Numbered from the stretch's first letter, positions 8,110-16,497 are shown. The stretch is DNA of 64,000 nt from JADLHS01 sp964594985 (GCA_964594985.1 CAZQNQ010000006.1:1-64000), one strand, 5' to 3'. A program made the numbers and translations. Notes: generated from the sequence alone by a model not told the origin.

Positions 8110-8622
8110 TCATTTTGAGGGAGGGTTGTCTTCACCCAAGCCATCCTCAAAGTCTCGCTGCCCGTTTGGGTCGAAGAAGGCTCGATCAAATCCATCTTCA
8201 AGTTTGATCGGCTTGAACAGCACCTCTCCAGAATCTTTGAAGGCTTTGCAATACGCGAAGAATGTATCGTGGTTGTCAGTGATGACAAACTCAGCATCAA
8301 TCACCACAGCCCGAGCTATAATTTTGATGTCGTCTTTCAACGCATCGCGCTCCACACCTTTTGGACGCAGGCGTTTCCAATCAAGCTTTGCGGCCTTCTG
8401 AGCATCTTCCCAGTTGAATGGAAGCACAACACAACAGCGTAAAATATCCGCCGGGATTTCCTGCTTCACGCAGAATTCGGACGCGACAATCGTGGAAAGA
8501 TAGATGGGAATCTGGCTCTCCAGAAAGTGTCTCCAGTAACGGCGCGCGGCTTCATTGTGCTTCCGATTGGAATCGGCGAGCGTGATGAAGAAGCTTGTGT
8601 CAATAAGAACTCCAGCAGCCAT
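8110..8622 (-). CDS. PIN-domain protein (putative VapC-type ribonuclease toxin)
   Basis: This is a 170-residue product. The PIN acidic residues are visible: LIDTSFF (Asp8), a Glu in ASEFC near residue 46, DALKDDIKIIA (Asp) and VITDNHD (Asp). PIN toxins are Mg-dependent ribonucleases. The ATG at 8622 has a strong ribosome binding site (GGAGG, spacing 5), so longer upstream starts are rejected. It begins 1 bp after the stop of the upstream gene, so the pair is a tight bicistron. It is longer than a standard VapC (about 130 residues), with an acidic C-terminal tail of about 30 residues. Confidence 0.8.
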   Translation of the reverse strand: MAAGVLIDTSFFITLADSNRKHNEAARRYWRHFLESQIPIYLSTIVASEFCVKQEIPADILRCCVVLPFNWEDAQKAAKLDWKRLRPKGVERDALKDDIKIIARAVVIDAEFVITDNHDTFFAYCKAFKDSGEVLFKPIKLEDGFDRAFFDPNGQRDFEDGLGEDNPPSK

Positions 8623-8623
8623 T

Positions 8624-9400
8624 TTATCCTCCGCGCAAATCCCTAACCCATTTTGCTGCGTCAGGAACATCGGCCCACGCCTTGGTTCCCTTGGCTGCGA
8701 AGCGATCTAATGCGCCTTCGTCGTAGGTTGGTTGATAATCAACAAAGGTGATCAGTTGAATGCTTCGTAAATCGCCCGTGCGAAAATGTTGGTTTGCCCG
8801 CACGTGCAGGAGTGCTTTGTGGTAAAGCCGGTTCTCAATTTGTTCGCGCAGGTATCCTTGCGAAGCACCGATGATCAGTGTTTTGCCGGTGCGATCTAGT
8901 TTCAGGTGAATGTTTGCCTTATGGGTGCCCCCCATGTCCACGACTTGCCCGAACAGGTATTTTTCTACCGCGACCCACGGGACGATTTCACCAATCCGGT
9001 AGTCGGTTTTTTGACTGATCCGAAAGCCCGGCAGGTTTTCACACTTCGAGCGAACCTCATAGTCCAGTTCAGGATTGTCCTTTGTGCGTGACTGCCATTT
9101 TTGAATGATTTCTGCGCGCTTGTAATCCAACTCGCCCAATACATCTTCTCGAGCCATCAGCTTCAGATCAGGTTCAAGGCTGGAAGCAACCACTACCGGG
9201 AGCAGAACACGCAAGACATAGGAGCTTTTGGCAATTTCAACGTGCGCCTGGTCGAGCTTCAGTTTCTGGCTTCCGCTGATGAATGCCTCGACTTGCTGGT
9301 TGAACTCGTTGAACCGGGACAGGCCAATCGTCTTTGGAGTGATTTCTACTCCTTCCACTTTGCCGTGTAAGACAAACTCCATGGATGCCGCTTCGTTCAT
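8624..9400 (-). CDS. conserved hypothetical protein paired with PIN-domain gene
   Basis: This is a 258-residue product that I do not recognise. It is soluble and mixed alpha/beta, with no signal peptide or clear enzymatic motif. Near the N-terminus it has VEITPKTIGLSRFNEFNQQV, suggesting a module that may bind nucleic acid or protein. It is the first gene of a bicistron with the PIN nuclease (1-bp gap). By position it could be the antitoxin, but it is two to three times larger than typical VapB antitoxins and lacks an obvious ribbon-helix-helix or AbrB motif. Confidence 0.6.
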   Translation of the reverse strand: MNEAASMEFVLHGKVEGVEITPKTIGLSRFNEFNQQVEAFISGSQKLKLDQAHVEIAKSSYVLRVLLPVVVASSLEPDLKLMAREDVLGELDYKRAEIIQKWQSRTKDNPELDYEVRSKCENLPGFRISQKTDYRIGEIVPWVAVEKYLFGQVVDMGGTHKANIHLKLDRTGKTLIIGASQGYLREQIENRLYHKALLHVRANQHFRTGDLRSIQLITFVDYQPTYDEGALDRFAAKGTKAWADVPDAAKWVRDLRGG

Positions 9401-9461
9401 TGCCTGCTCGCTGCCATACAGTAGCTCATTAACGGGAGTATTCGCAATAGCCGGCTACGAA

Positions 9462-9533
9462 CCAAACAAATCCATCTGCGGGGGCGGGGCGAGGTGCTTG
9501 AGTTTGTCGCGCTCCTGCTGGCGGCGCGGTTGG
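9462..9533 (-). repeat. duplicated 3' end of mutS (72 bp, two mismatches)
   Basis: This block matches 10555-10626, the last 24 codons of mutS, with two mismatches by eye. On the minus strand it would encode the MutS tail ending PPPQMDLFG, here followed by one extra residue and a stop. It immediately follows the 84-residue gene at 9536-9790. The two copies therefore bracket the nucleotidyltransferase module. Confidence 0.85.
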
Positions 9534-9535
9534 CC

Positions 9536-9790
9536 TTATCCGCCTGCCAATGTCTCCAACCGTTTCAGGGAAAAGACATCGCCACCCCGCAGGAAGAAGC
9601 GCGTGATTTGCTCGCGCAACTGGCGGTAGAGCGCGGGGTCGGTTTGCGCGAGTTGTACCGGCACGTCGCGCCGGGCGAAACGCACGAGCGCGGCGAGTTC
9701 GGCCCAGCGTTTTTGTTGGAAATAAACATCCACTTGGGCCGGGTCGGCCAGCAGGGCGCGGGCGGTCAATTCTTCTTCGCGGGCATTCAT
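9536..9790 (-). CDS. small hypothetical protein coupled to nucleotidyltransferase gene
   Basis: The 84-residue helical product begins MNAREEELTARALLADPAQV. Its start lies 2 bp after the stop of the nucleotidyltransferase gene, so the two form one translational unit. No family is recognised. Its pattern of Leu/Ala/Arg helices would fit a binding partner. It lies directly against the duplicated mutS tail, and the whole pair sits between mutS-derived repeats, suggesting acquisition as a unit. Confidence 0.55.
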   Translation of the reverse strand: MNAREEELTARALLADPAQVDVYFQQKRWAELAALVRFARRDVPVQLAQTDPALYRQLREQITRFFLRGGDVFSLKRLETLAGG

Positions 9791-9792
9791 GT

Positions 9793-10341
9793 TCAGATTT
9801 CCAGCACGTCGAGATAGACGAGATTTTCGGTGGCGCGTTCGCGGGCTTGGGAATTGAATTCAACAATAATGCTCCGCACTCGTTGCAAGTCCGGGCGATG
9901 GCGGCTCAACAAAAAACGGATGTCGCTCAAGTCTTTTGGTTCCGCACGAATGAGCTTGGCGGCGATGAGATTTTCCACCGGCGGTCGAAAGAGATGCAAT
10001 CGCCCCATGCGTTCTATCAACATGGGGTCAAAGTTTCCCAGTTGCGTCAATCCTGGCTCGATGAGTTGCAGATACGGGCGGTCGGGTTCGAGCGTCTGTT
10101 TGGGATCGAAGAGCAGGCCGATTTTTTCGGCTGCGGTCTTGAGTTCAAGCCGGTCGTAGTCACTCGCGGGTTTCCAGATGTCGAGGTCGGCGGAAGTGCG
10201 TCCATCCATGCCCCCAAACAAGCAAGCCGCCGAACCGATGAGACAGAGCCGGAGCGGAGAACCTTCTTTGCCGAGAGCTTGAGCGAGATCAGCCAACACC
10301 GCCGACCACGCTTCGCCGTCGAGTTGTAGCTTCAAGGACAT
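9793..10341 (-). CDS. nucleotidyltransferase-like protein (DUF6036 type)
   Basis: The 182-residue product contains a nucleotidyltransferase-fold signature: CLIGSAACLFGG (the Gly-Ser turn) followed by SADLDIW with the Asp-x-Asp metal pair. A later FDPMLIERMGRLHLFRPPVE then NLIAAKLIRAEPKDLSDIRF segment is typical of DUF6036-like proteins, which belong to the minimal-nucleotidyltransferase/AbiEii neighbourhood. Such proteins often act in toxin-antitoxin or defence pairs, and that role is inference here. It is followed immediately by a small gene and bounded by mutS-tail copies. Confidence 0.7.
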   Translation of the reverse strand: MSLKLQLDGEAWSAVLADLAQALGKEGSPLRLCLIGSAACLFGGMDGRTSADLDIWKPASDYDRLELKTAAEKIGLLFDPKQTLEPDRPYLQLIEPGLTQLGNFDPMLIERMGRLHLFRPPVENLIAAKLIRAEPKDLSDIRFLLSRHRPDLQRVRSIIVEFNSQARERATENLVYLDVLEI

Positions 10342-10417
10342 TCAGTACGCGGTGGCATCATAACCAAAACTCGGTGGCGAATCAAACCAACAAAGAGGCC
10401 CGCACCTGTTGCTTGAT

Positions 10418-10550
10418 CCAAACAAATCCATCTGCGGCGCACGGACGGTCCCCGTCCGCAGCGGGTGAAGGGGGAAGTGGGTTTATGGATTATCCTACAT
10501 CTTTCTGTCTGGCGACGCGCTGCGGCTGAGGACAGCCGCGCTCCAGCGAT
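10418..10550. repeat. third partial mutS-tail copy plus palindromes
   Basis: The 20-bp block CCAAACAAATCCATCTGCGG at about 10419-10438 repeats the very end of mutS a third time. It is followed by palindromes CGGACGGTCCCCGTCCG and GCGCTGCGGCTGAGGACAGC then CGCGC (family D). The 209-bp gap between mutS and the nucleotidyltransferase gene holds nothing else. Confidence 0.7.
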
Positions 10551-13328
10551 TTACCCAAACAAATCCATCTGCGGGGGCGGGGCGAGTTGCTTGAGCTTGT
10601 CGCGCTCCTGCTGGCGGCGCGGTTGGCGGACGTTGCCTTCGGGAGTGAGTTCGGATTCTTCGAGGTTCACCAGGATTTGCTTCGCGCGTTCCAACACTTC
10701 CTTCGGCACGCCGGCGAGACGCGCGACCTGGATGCCGTAGCTCTTGTCCGTGCCGCCTGCGACGATTTTGCGCAGGAAGACAATCGCGTCGTGCCACTCG
10801 CGCACGGCGACATTGAAGTTCTTGATACGCGGCAGGCGTTGGGCGAGTTCGGTCAGTTCGTGATAGTGCGTGGCGAACAGGGTTTTCGCGCCAACGATGT
10901 TGTGCAGGTATTCCACGATGCTCCACGCGAGGCTGAGGCCGTCGAACGTGCTGGTGCCGCGGCCGATTTCGTCCAAAATGATGAGGCTGCGCGGCGTGGC
11001 GTTGTTGAGGATGTTGGCCGTTTCGCTCATCTCGACCATGAAGGTGGATTGCCCGCGCGCCAGATCGTCGCTCGCGCCGATGCGGGTGAAGATGCGGTCC
11101 ACGAGGTCAATGCGCGCTTCCTTCGCGGGAATGAAACTCCCGGTGTGCGCGAGCAATGTGAGTAGCGCCACCTGCCGGATATAGGTGGATTTACCCGCCA
11201 TGTTCGGCCCGGTGATGAGGGCGATTTGCGGAGCGCCGAGCACTGCCTTGGCCTGTTTCGCGTCGCCTTCGGTTCGAGCCGAGGTGGTGCTCGGCGCTCC
11301 GCTGGAAAGCACCGCATCATTCGGCACGAAGCGTTCGTCCACCAAGCTTTGTTCCAACACCGGATGGCGGCCATCGGTGATTTGCAGCTCACCTTCGTCG
11401 CTGACTTGGGGGCGGCAATAGTCGTGCAATCGCGCGATCTCGGCGAAGGAGGCGAGCGCGTCGAGTTGGGCGAGGGCGGACGCGGTCTGCTGGATTTTGG
11501 CGAGTTGGCCGAGGACTTCTTCGCGGAGGCGTTGGAAGAGTTCGTATTCCAACTTCACGCTGCGTTCTTCCGCGCCGAGGATCTTGCCTTCCATGTCTTT
11601 CAATTCGGGCGTGATGAAGCGCTCGCCGTTGGCGACGGTCTGCTTGCGGATGTAATGCGGCGGGACTTTGTCGAGGTTCGACTTGGTGACTTCGATGTAA
11701 TAACCGAAGACGGAATTGAACCGCACTTTGAGCGAGCTGATGCCAGTGCGTTCGATTTCATCCTGCTGCAACTTGGCGAGCCAATCCTTGCCGCCGCGTT
11801 GGGCGTTGCGGAGTTCGTCGAGGTCGGGGCTGAAACCGTCGCGGATCATCCCGCCTTCCTTCACGGCGAGCGGCGGTTCGTCCACGATGGCGCGACCGAT
11901 CAGCTCGACGAGGTCGGGCGATTCGGAGAGTTGCGCGGTGAGGTTGGCGAGTAACGAGTTGCCCCTCACCCCGTCCCTCTCCCCATCCGATGGGGAGAGG
12001 GTGGCCGATAGGCCGGGTGAGGGGGTGTTCAAATTCTCGCCTGTAGCAGCCGACGTGAGGAGGCTCTGACTTCCTGCTTCCGAATTGAGCCTCCTTACGG
12101 CGGCTGCTACGAAGGAGGAGAGGGTTTGCCGCAGGGCGGGAATCTGTTCCAGCGCCTGGCGCAGCACGACAAGGTCGCGCGCGTTGCCGCTGCCGGTGCT
12201 GAGGCGGCCCAGCGTGCGTTCAAGGTCTCGGACTTGCGTGAGTTGCGCGCGGAATGTGTCGAGGCTGGTGGAGTTTTCGATGAACGTCGCAACAGTTTCC
12301 TGACGTTGGCGAATGGGTTCAACGGCGGCGAGCGGTTGGGAAAGCCAGTTGCGCAGGAGCCGCGCGCCCATCGGCGTGGCGGTTTTGTTCAACGCGCCGT
12401 AAAGACAGGCGTTGCGCGGGGCGTCGCGGTGTTGTGGTTCGAGGATTTCGAGATGTCGTAGCGTGGTGTAGTCAAGCGCGAGGAAGTCCGTACGTTGATA
12501 GAATGACAGGCGCGTGAGGTGTTTCACGTCGCGCCGGAGATTTTGCGTGAGGTAATGCAGCGCGCCGCCCGCCGCGCCGATGGCGGCAGTGCGATCCTTC
12601 AACCCGAAGCCGTCGAGCGAGGCGACCTTGAAATGCTCGCGCACGGTGAATACGGCGGTCTGTGGGGCGAAGGTCCAGTCGTCGTAAGCGCTGACAGTCC
12701 AGCCCCGTCCTGTGGCTGCGCTCGTGAGAGCGCGGCTGACACTTTTTGGATCAGCCGTGTTCTCACGAACACAGCCACAGAGCAAGTCGCGGAGCGCAAC
12801 GGCTTCCATCGGATGCACGATCTCGGCGGGGCGAAGGCGTTCGAGTTCGGTGAGGAGCGCGGCTTCGGCTTCGACTTCGGTGGTGAGGAAATCGCCAGTG
12901 GTCAAATCCACGAGCGCAAGGCCGAAGGTTTTCCCGGTGCTGACTACTGCGGCGAGGAAGTTGTTGCGCTCGGCGACAAGCATCCGTTCATCGAAGTGCG
13001 TGCCGGGGGAAAGGATTTGCGTGACCTCGCGATTGACGAGTTTGCCGGGCTTGGCTTCCTCGGTCTGCTCGCAGATGGCGACCTTGCGTCCGGCTTTGAG
13101 CAGGCGACTGATGTAATTGTTGGCCGCGTGATACGGCAGGCCGCACATCGGGATGCCGTTGCGGGCGGTGAGAGCGAGATTGATCAATTGAGAGGCGACC
13201 TGCGCGTCCTCAAAGAACATCTCGTAGAAATCGCCGAGGCGGAAGAGCAGGAGCGCGTCTTTGGGCAGTTCGCTTTTGATGCGGCGATACTGCGCCATCA
13301 TGGGAGTGAGTTGCGCTTCGGCAGACAT
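10551..13328 (-). CDS. mutS: DNA mismatch repair protein MutS
   Basis: The 925-residue product recognises mismatches and recruits repair. The N-terminal mismatch-binding domain has GDFYEMF, with the conserved Phe-x-Glu. The C-terminal ATPase has Walker A GPNMAGKST, then ILDEIGRGTSTFDG (Walker B/signature) and FATHYHEL. It is longer than most MutS proteins (about 850-880). The excess sits in three places that coincide with palindromic repeats in the DNA: residues about 182-206, 406-455 and 675-700. All three are in frame with no stop, and all catalytic motifs are intact. It is therefore likely functional despite the insertions. Confidence 0.95.
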   Translation of the reverse strand: MSAEAQLTPMMAQYRRIKSELPKDALLLFRLGDFYEMFFEDAQVASQLINLALTARNGIPMCGLPYHAANNYISRLLKAGRKVAICEQTEEAKPGKLVNREVTQILSPGTHFDERMLVAERNNFLAAVVSTGKTFGLALVDLTTGDFLTTEVEAEAALLTELERLRPAEIVHPMEAVALRDLLCGCVRENTADPKSVSRALTSAATGRGWTVSAYDDWTFAPQTAVFTVREHFKVASLDGFGLKDRTAAIGAAGGALHYLTQNLRRDVKHLTRLSFYQRTDFLALDYTTLRHLEILEPQHRDAPRNACLYGALNKTATPMGARLLRNWLSQPLAAVEPIRQRQETVATFIENSTSLDTFRAQLTQVRDLERTLGRLSTGSGNARDLVVLRQALEQIPALRQTLSSFVAAAVRRLNSEAGSQSLLTSAATGENLNTPSPGLSATLSPSDGERDGVRGNSLLANLTAQLSESPDLVELIGRAIVDEPPLAVKEGGMIRDGFSPDLDELRNAQRGGKDWLAKLQQDEIERTGISSLKVRFNSVFGYYIEVTKSNLDKVPPHYIRKQTVANGERFITPELKDMEGKILGAEERSVKLEYELFQRLREEVLGQLAKIQQTASALAQLDALASFAEIARLHDYCRPQVSDEGELQITDGRHPVLEQSLVDERFVPNDAVLSSGAPSTTSARTEGDAKQAKAVLGAPQIALITGPNMAGKSTYIRQVALLTLLAHTGSFIPAKEARIDLVDRIFTRIGASDDLARGQSTFMVEMSETANILNNATPRSLIILDEIGRGTSTFDGLSLAWSIVEYLHNIVGAKTLFATHYHELTELAQRLPRIKNFNVAVREWHDAIVFLRKIVAGGTDKSYGIQVARLAGVPKEVLERAKQILVNLEESELTPEGNVRQPRRQQERDKLKQLAPPPQMDLFG
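11229..11302. repeat. family C palindrome inside mutS (in frame)
   Basis: Perfect 16-bp arms GCGGAGCGCCGAGCAC and GTGCTCGGCGCTCCGC bound the unit. It adds about 25 residues (GAPSTTSARTEGDAKQAKAV then LGAPQ) just before the Walker A strand of MutS. Confidence 0.8.
11961..12110. repeat. two adjacent palindromes inside mutS (family A plus another), in frame
   Basis: Family A core lies at 11961-12025 (CCCTCTCCCCATCCGATGGG then GAGAGGG). A second palindrome lies at 12043-12110, with arms GTAGCAGCCG and CGGCTGCTAC enclosing GAGGAGGCTC and GAGCCTCCTT. Together they add about 50 residues (including LSPSDGERDGVRGN) to the MutS lever/clamp region. Confidence 0.8.
12710..12780. repeat. family D-like palindrome inside mutS (in frame)
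   Basis: Arms CTGTGGCTGCGCTCGTGAGA and TCTCACGAACACAGCCACAG are inverted, with an inner CGCGGCTGACAC/GATCAGCCGTGT pair. It adds about 24 residues (CVRENTADPKSVSRALTSAA) to MutS. Confidence 0.8.
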
Positions 13329-13387
13329 GCGGCGGGGAAGTTAATGACCGGCGGCGCGAACGTCGAAGGGAAAGTTACAGCAAAAGA

Positions 13388-14824
13388 TTATGGCGTGCCA
13401 AAGTCGTCGGTCGTTGGCCTGAATATCGTTCTTAATTGTAATGAATTTGTCCGTGCGACTTCCAACAACCAGTCTTCTGCGCCTAAAGTTTTCGCTGTGC
13501 TTGGGTCAACGGCAGCCAGTGAATGCAGGGCTGTTGTGATTCGGTTATCGTTCATGTCGGTGCGGGCAAATCTGATGAGGGTTGGGACAGCAGCGTTGGC
13601 ATCAGCGCCGAATTGCTGGAACGCGGTGAGAATGCTGTCACGTACGCTTTCATCCTGCTCTTTTTCCAAGGCGTCCGCCAAGGTTTGGATGTACGGCTTT
13701 GGATCGGTGGGAATGATTCGGAGGGCCATGATTGTTTGAATGCGAACATCCCGGTTGGGATCGCTAAAAAGCGGCAATAAGTCAGCGACGTAGTTTGTGG
13801 CGGCAGATCGGTGAATGCCAATAACCTGAACGGCGCGTTCCCGCACTTTGGCGGCGGGGTCTTTGAGCCGTGGAAGCAGCGAGGGGACGCAATTTGTTCC
13901 ATAGCGGCGAAGTCCGCCCGCCAAACTGATCGCTTCAAGCCGGACTTTTTCGTCTGGATGTGACAACAATCCCAAGATTTCCGGTGCCGCGTTTGGACTT
14001 ATCTGGCGAAAGACGCGCGCCGCTTCCGGCACCAGAGCGGAGTCAGCCATCGCATTCGAGAGTGCCGGCGCCGCCCGGCAAGCCTCCGCGCCGAAGCCCA
14101 GCAAGGCGGTGCAGGCTGTTTGGCGGACGGATGAATTGGTGTCACTTAGCATGGTGGCAAGCAAGGGAACATTTGATTCGGGATCATTCTGAAAATTTCC
14201 GATGGTTTCCGCCACGGCCTGGCGGACTTCTGGCTGAACATCTCGGGCGAGTGAATGCAAAGTCTGAGTGGCTTTTGGTTGATTGGTAAAGGGCGTCAGC
14301 GCGACCGCCGCCGCCCAGCGGAAATACCAGTTGGTTGAATCTGCCGTTGCCAGAATCACTGGCAGGGCTGGTTCCCCGATGGCCCCCAACGCATTGGCGG
14401 AATCTCCCGTCAATTCGGGATCGTTCAAGTTGGCAATCAGGTCGGGAATGAGCGGCGCTGCTTGACTGCCCAAGATTCCAATTGCCTGGGAAGCGCCACT
14501 GCGGTGGTAATCTGCGGAAGTGAGCTTGATGAGGTTGTGATCCCAGCGATTCTGGAAGCGCTCGTTCCAACTCATGATCTTCTGTTTGAAGTTGGAGTCC
14601 TTGCTTCTAAGTTCCTGGCTTAAGTATGGCAAGGCATTGGTGCCAAAGTGACGAAAAGCTGCTTCGGCCGCATCCCGATTCTCAACGAATTCGTAGCAGT
14701 TCAAGTCTATGACCCACGAACTCAGCTTTCGACCTTGATAGGTTGGTTCACGAGGCCAGAGCAATGCCGTCAATGCCGATAATGCTACCAGCAGGAGTAA
14801 CAGCATTGGCCCGCGTCGTTTCAT
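13388..14824 (-). CDS. membrane-anchored HEAT-repeat protein
   Basis: The 478-residue product has an N-terminal signal/anchor (MLLLLLVALSALTALLW). This is followed by about ten HEAT-type helical pairs with recurrent 'D.N..VR..A...L..F/I' motifs, e.g. DTNSSVRQTACTALLGFG, DPAAKVRERAVQVIGIH and DPNRDVRIQTIMALRII. HEAT arrays bind other proteins, and no catalytic domain is present. Predicted periplasmic or inner-membrane scaffold. The ATG at 14824 gives a clean signal segment, while longer in-frame starts lack one. Divergent from the 14906 gene. Confidence 0.75.
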   Translation of the reverse strand: MKRRGPMLLLLLVALSALTALLWPREPTYQGRKLSSWVIDLNCYEFVENRDAAEAAFRHFGTNALPYLSQELRSKDSNFKQKIMSWNERFQNRWDHNLIKLTSADYHRSGASQAIGILGSQAAPLIPDLIANLNDPELTGDSANALGAIGEPALPVILATADSTNWYFRWAAAVALTPFTNQPKATQTLHSLARDVQPEVRQAVAETIGNFQNDPESNVPLLATMLSDTNSSVRQTACTALLGFGAEACRAAPALSNAMADSALVPEAARVFRQISPNAAPEILGLLSHPDEKVRLEAISLAGGLRRYGTNCVPSLLPRLKDPAAKVRERAVQVIGIHRSAATNYVADLLPLFSDPNRDVRIQTIMALRIIPTDPKPYIQTLADALEKEQDESVRDSILTAFQQFGADANAAVPTLIRFARTDMNDNRITTALHSLAAVDPSTAKTLGAEDWLLEVARTNSLQLRTIFRPTTDDFGTP

Positions 14825-14905
14825 TGTGTTTCGCAGAATGACAGTTCGTTCTGCCTCTTGGCAAGATTCCGGGAGCATTCCGGGGTAACTCTCGTCCAAC
14901 GGTGC

Positions 14906-15457
14906 ATGAAAATGGTGTTTAATGTGGACGAAATCCGGGTGGCTTCGCCTTGCCACGCGCGGTGGAACGACATGGATGGCGACGAACGGGCGCGGTTTTG
15001 TCGGCAATGCTCCAAGCATGTTTTCAATCTGTCGGCGATGACCCGGGGGCAGATCGAGACGCTCGTGCGCGAAAAGGAAGGGAAATTCTGCGGGCGATTC
15101 CATCGGCGGGCGGATGGCACGATGTTGACGGCGGATTGTCCGTCGCAGTTGCGGCGGATGCGGGAGCGGGTGGCAAAGATTGGCGGGGCATTGTGCGCGT
15201 TGGCGCTTTCGTTGGTGGGGTGTTCACCGCGACAAACCAATCAAGCCAATGGCGGAAAAATGGGTCGAGTCGTCATGGGGGATGTCGCTGTGCCGCCGGT
15301 GGTTTGCACCACAAACTCTTCCCCGGCGATCATGGGGAAGATTGCCCTGCCAGCATCACCGTCGCAGGATACAAATGCGCCAATGCTGATGGGGGAGATC
15401 TCCATCGCTCCGAATTCCAATTCTGTGTCGCCGGTTTCAGGCACACCCGGGAAATAG
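14906..15457 (+). CDS. cysteine-motif protein with internal membrane/lipobox segment, unknown function
   Basis: This is a 183-residue product. The N-terminal half carries a putative metal-binding layout: SPCHARWNDMDG, ARFCRQCSKHVFNLSAM, GKFCGRFHRRADG and ADCPSQ. I know this Cys/His pattern from anonymous Verrucomicrobia and Bacteroidetes proteins, without a function. A hydrophobic stretch (GALCALALSLVGC) near residue 97 resembles a lipobox but is internal, so it is more likely a membrane anchor. The C-terminal tail is Pro/Asn/Ser-rich with repeated MGxIA/IS units. The start is uncertain between several nearby ATG codons. Confidence 0.6.
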   Translation: MKMVFNVDEIRVASPCHARWNDMDGDERARFCRQCSKHVFNLSAMTRGQIETLVREKEGKFCGRFHRRADGTMLTADCPSQLRRMRERVAKIGGALCALALSLVGCSPRQTNQANGGKMGRVVMGDVAVPPVVCTTNSSPAIMGKIALPASPSQDTNAPMLMGEISIAPNSNSVSPVSGTPGK

Positions 15458-15519
15458 TGGGCTTTGGTGCCTGCCTAAACAGTTGCCCCGGCACGTTCCC
15501 TGCGGCACTCTGACTTCTC

Positions 15520-16464
15520 ATGGTGGTTGACCGTCCCGACAAAGCGACCTTGCGCATCGGCCGGCTGGAGTTCACGCGACTCGGCTGGGCGTTGGTGCTC
15601 TCGCTGGTCGCGCATCTGGTTTTTTGGGGCGGTTACGAGGTGACCAAGCACTTTGATCTGGCAGCCCGATTCCGATTGCCCCAGTGGGCCCAACGCCTTC
15701 TCGCCCCGCCGCCGGTCGAGGTCAAACCAAAGCCCGAGTCTGAGCCTTATATGTTCGTTGACGTGAGCGAGGCGCAATCGGTCGCCGAGCCGCCCAAGGA
15801 TGCCCTCAATTACTCGGATCGGAACGCCGTCGCCGCCAATCCCGAACCGGCCAAAAATCTTAACGAGCCGAAGGTGGAAGGCGAGAAGAACGAGTTTGCG
15901 AAGCTTGAGGACGCCGGGCGGAAGAACAAGTTCGATCAACTCATGCCCGATCCGCCCAAGCCGGAGGCGGAGCCCAAACCGGAAGAGAAACAGGCCCCGG
16001 GCACGATGACGGTGGCCAAGGCGGATTTGCGGCCGCCGCAGGAACGGCAACGCCCGCGGACGATCGCCGAAGCGATGCGGCAGCGCAATCAGACGCCCGG
16101 GCCGCGTTCGCAGCAGGATGCCGGGGTTTCCCGGCGCGGGGAGCTTTCGCGTAATGTCAAAGTGACCGGGTTTGGCGCGTATGATCGGGCGTTCATTGAC
16201 GCGGTCTCCTCCCGCTGGTATGGCCTGCTGGATAACTTGAGTTACGACAATTGGCGGACCGGACGCGTGGTGATTCAATTCGACCTCAACTATAAGGGGG
16301 AGATTGCGGAACTGGTAGTTGTCGAAAACACCGTTTCGGACATGCTGGCGCTGATGTGTGAGAAGGCGATCCGCGATCCCGCCCCGTACGGGGAGTGGAC
16401 CACGGAGATGCGCCAAAAGGCCGGGGATTCGCGCCGGATCACCTTCACATTTTTTTATCACTGA
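15520..16464 (+). CDS. TonB-family energy transducer
   Basis: The 314-residue product has one N-terminal membrane helix (WALVLSLVAHLVFWGG, about 23-38). A long Pro/Glu/Lys-rich periplasmic linker follows (VEVKPKPESEP, PKPEAEPKPEEKQAPG). The C-terminal globular domain contains GRVVIQFDLNYKGEIAELVV. This is the TonB/TolA plan. ExbB and ExbD genes follow at 33 and 6 bp, so the three form one operon. TonB would couple the proton gradient to outer-membrane receptors, or, in a TolA-like role, to envelope integrity. No receptor gene is in the window. Confidence 0.8.
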   Translation: MVVDRPDKATLRIGRLEFTRLGWALVLSLVAHLVFWGGYEVTKHFDLAARFRLPQWAQRLLAPPPVEVKPKPESEPYMFVDVSEAQSVAEPPKDALNYSDRNAVAANPEPAKNLNEPKVEGEKNEFAKLEDAGRKNKFDQLMPDPPKPEAEPKPEEKQAPGTMTVAKADLRPPQERQRPRTIAEAMRQRNQTPGPRSQQDAGVSRRGELSRNVKVTGFGAYDRAFIDAVSSRWYGLLDNLSYDNWRTGRVVIQFDLNYKGEIAELVVVENTVSDMLALMCEKAIRDPAPYGEWTTEMRQKAGDSRRITFTFFYH

Positions 16465-16497
16465 CAAAAACCGTCCACTCTTAAAAGATTACTGCTC

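Noticed and set aside
9429..9866. Minus-strand open frame of about 145 codons across the mutS-tail copy
   Set aside because: Pro/Arg-rich shadow of the 84-codon gene and the duplicated tail in another frame.
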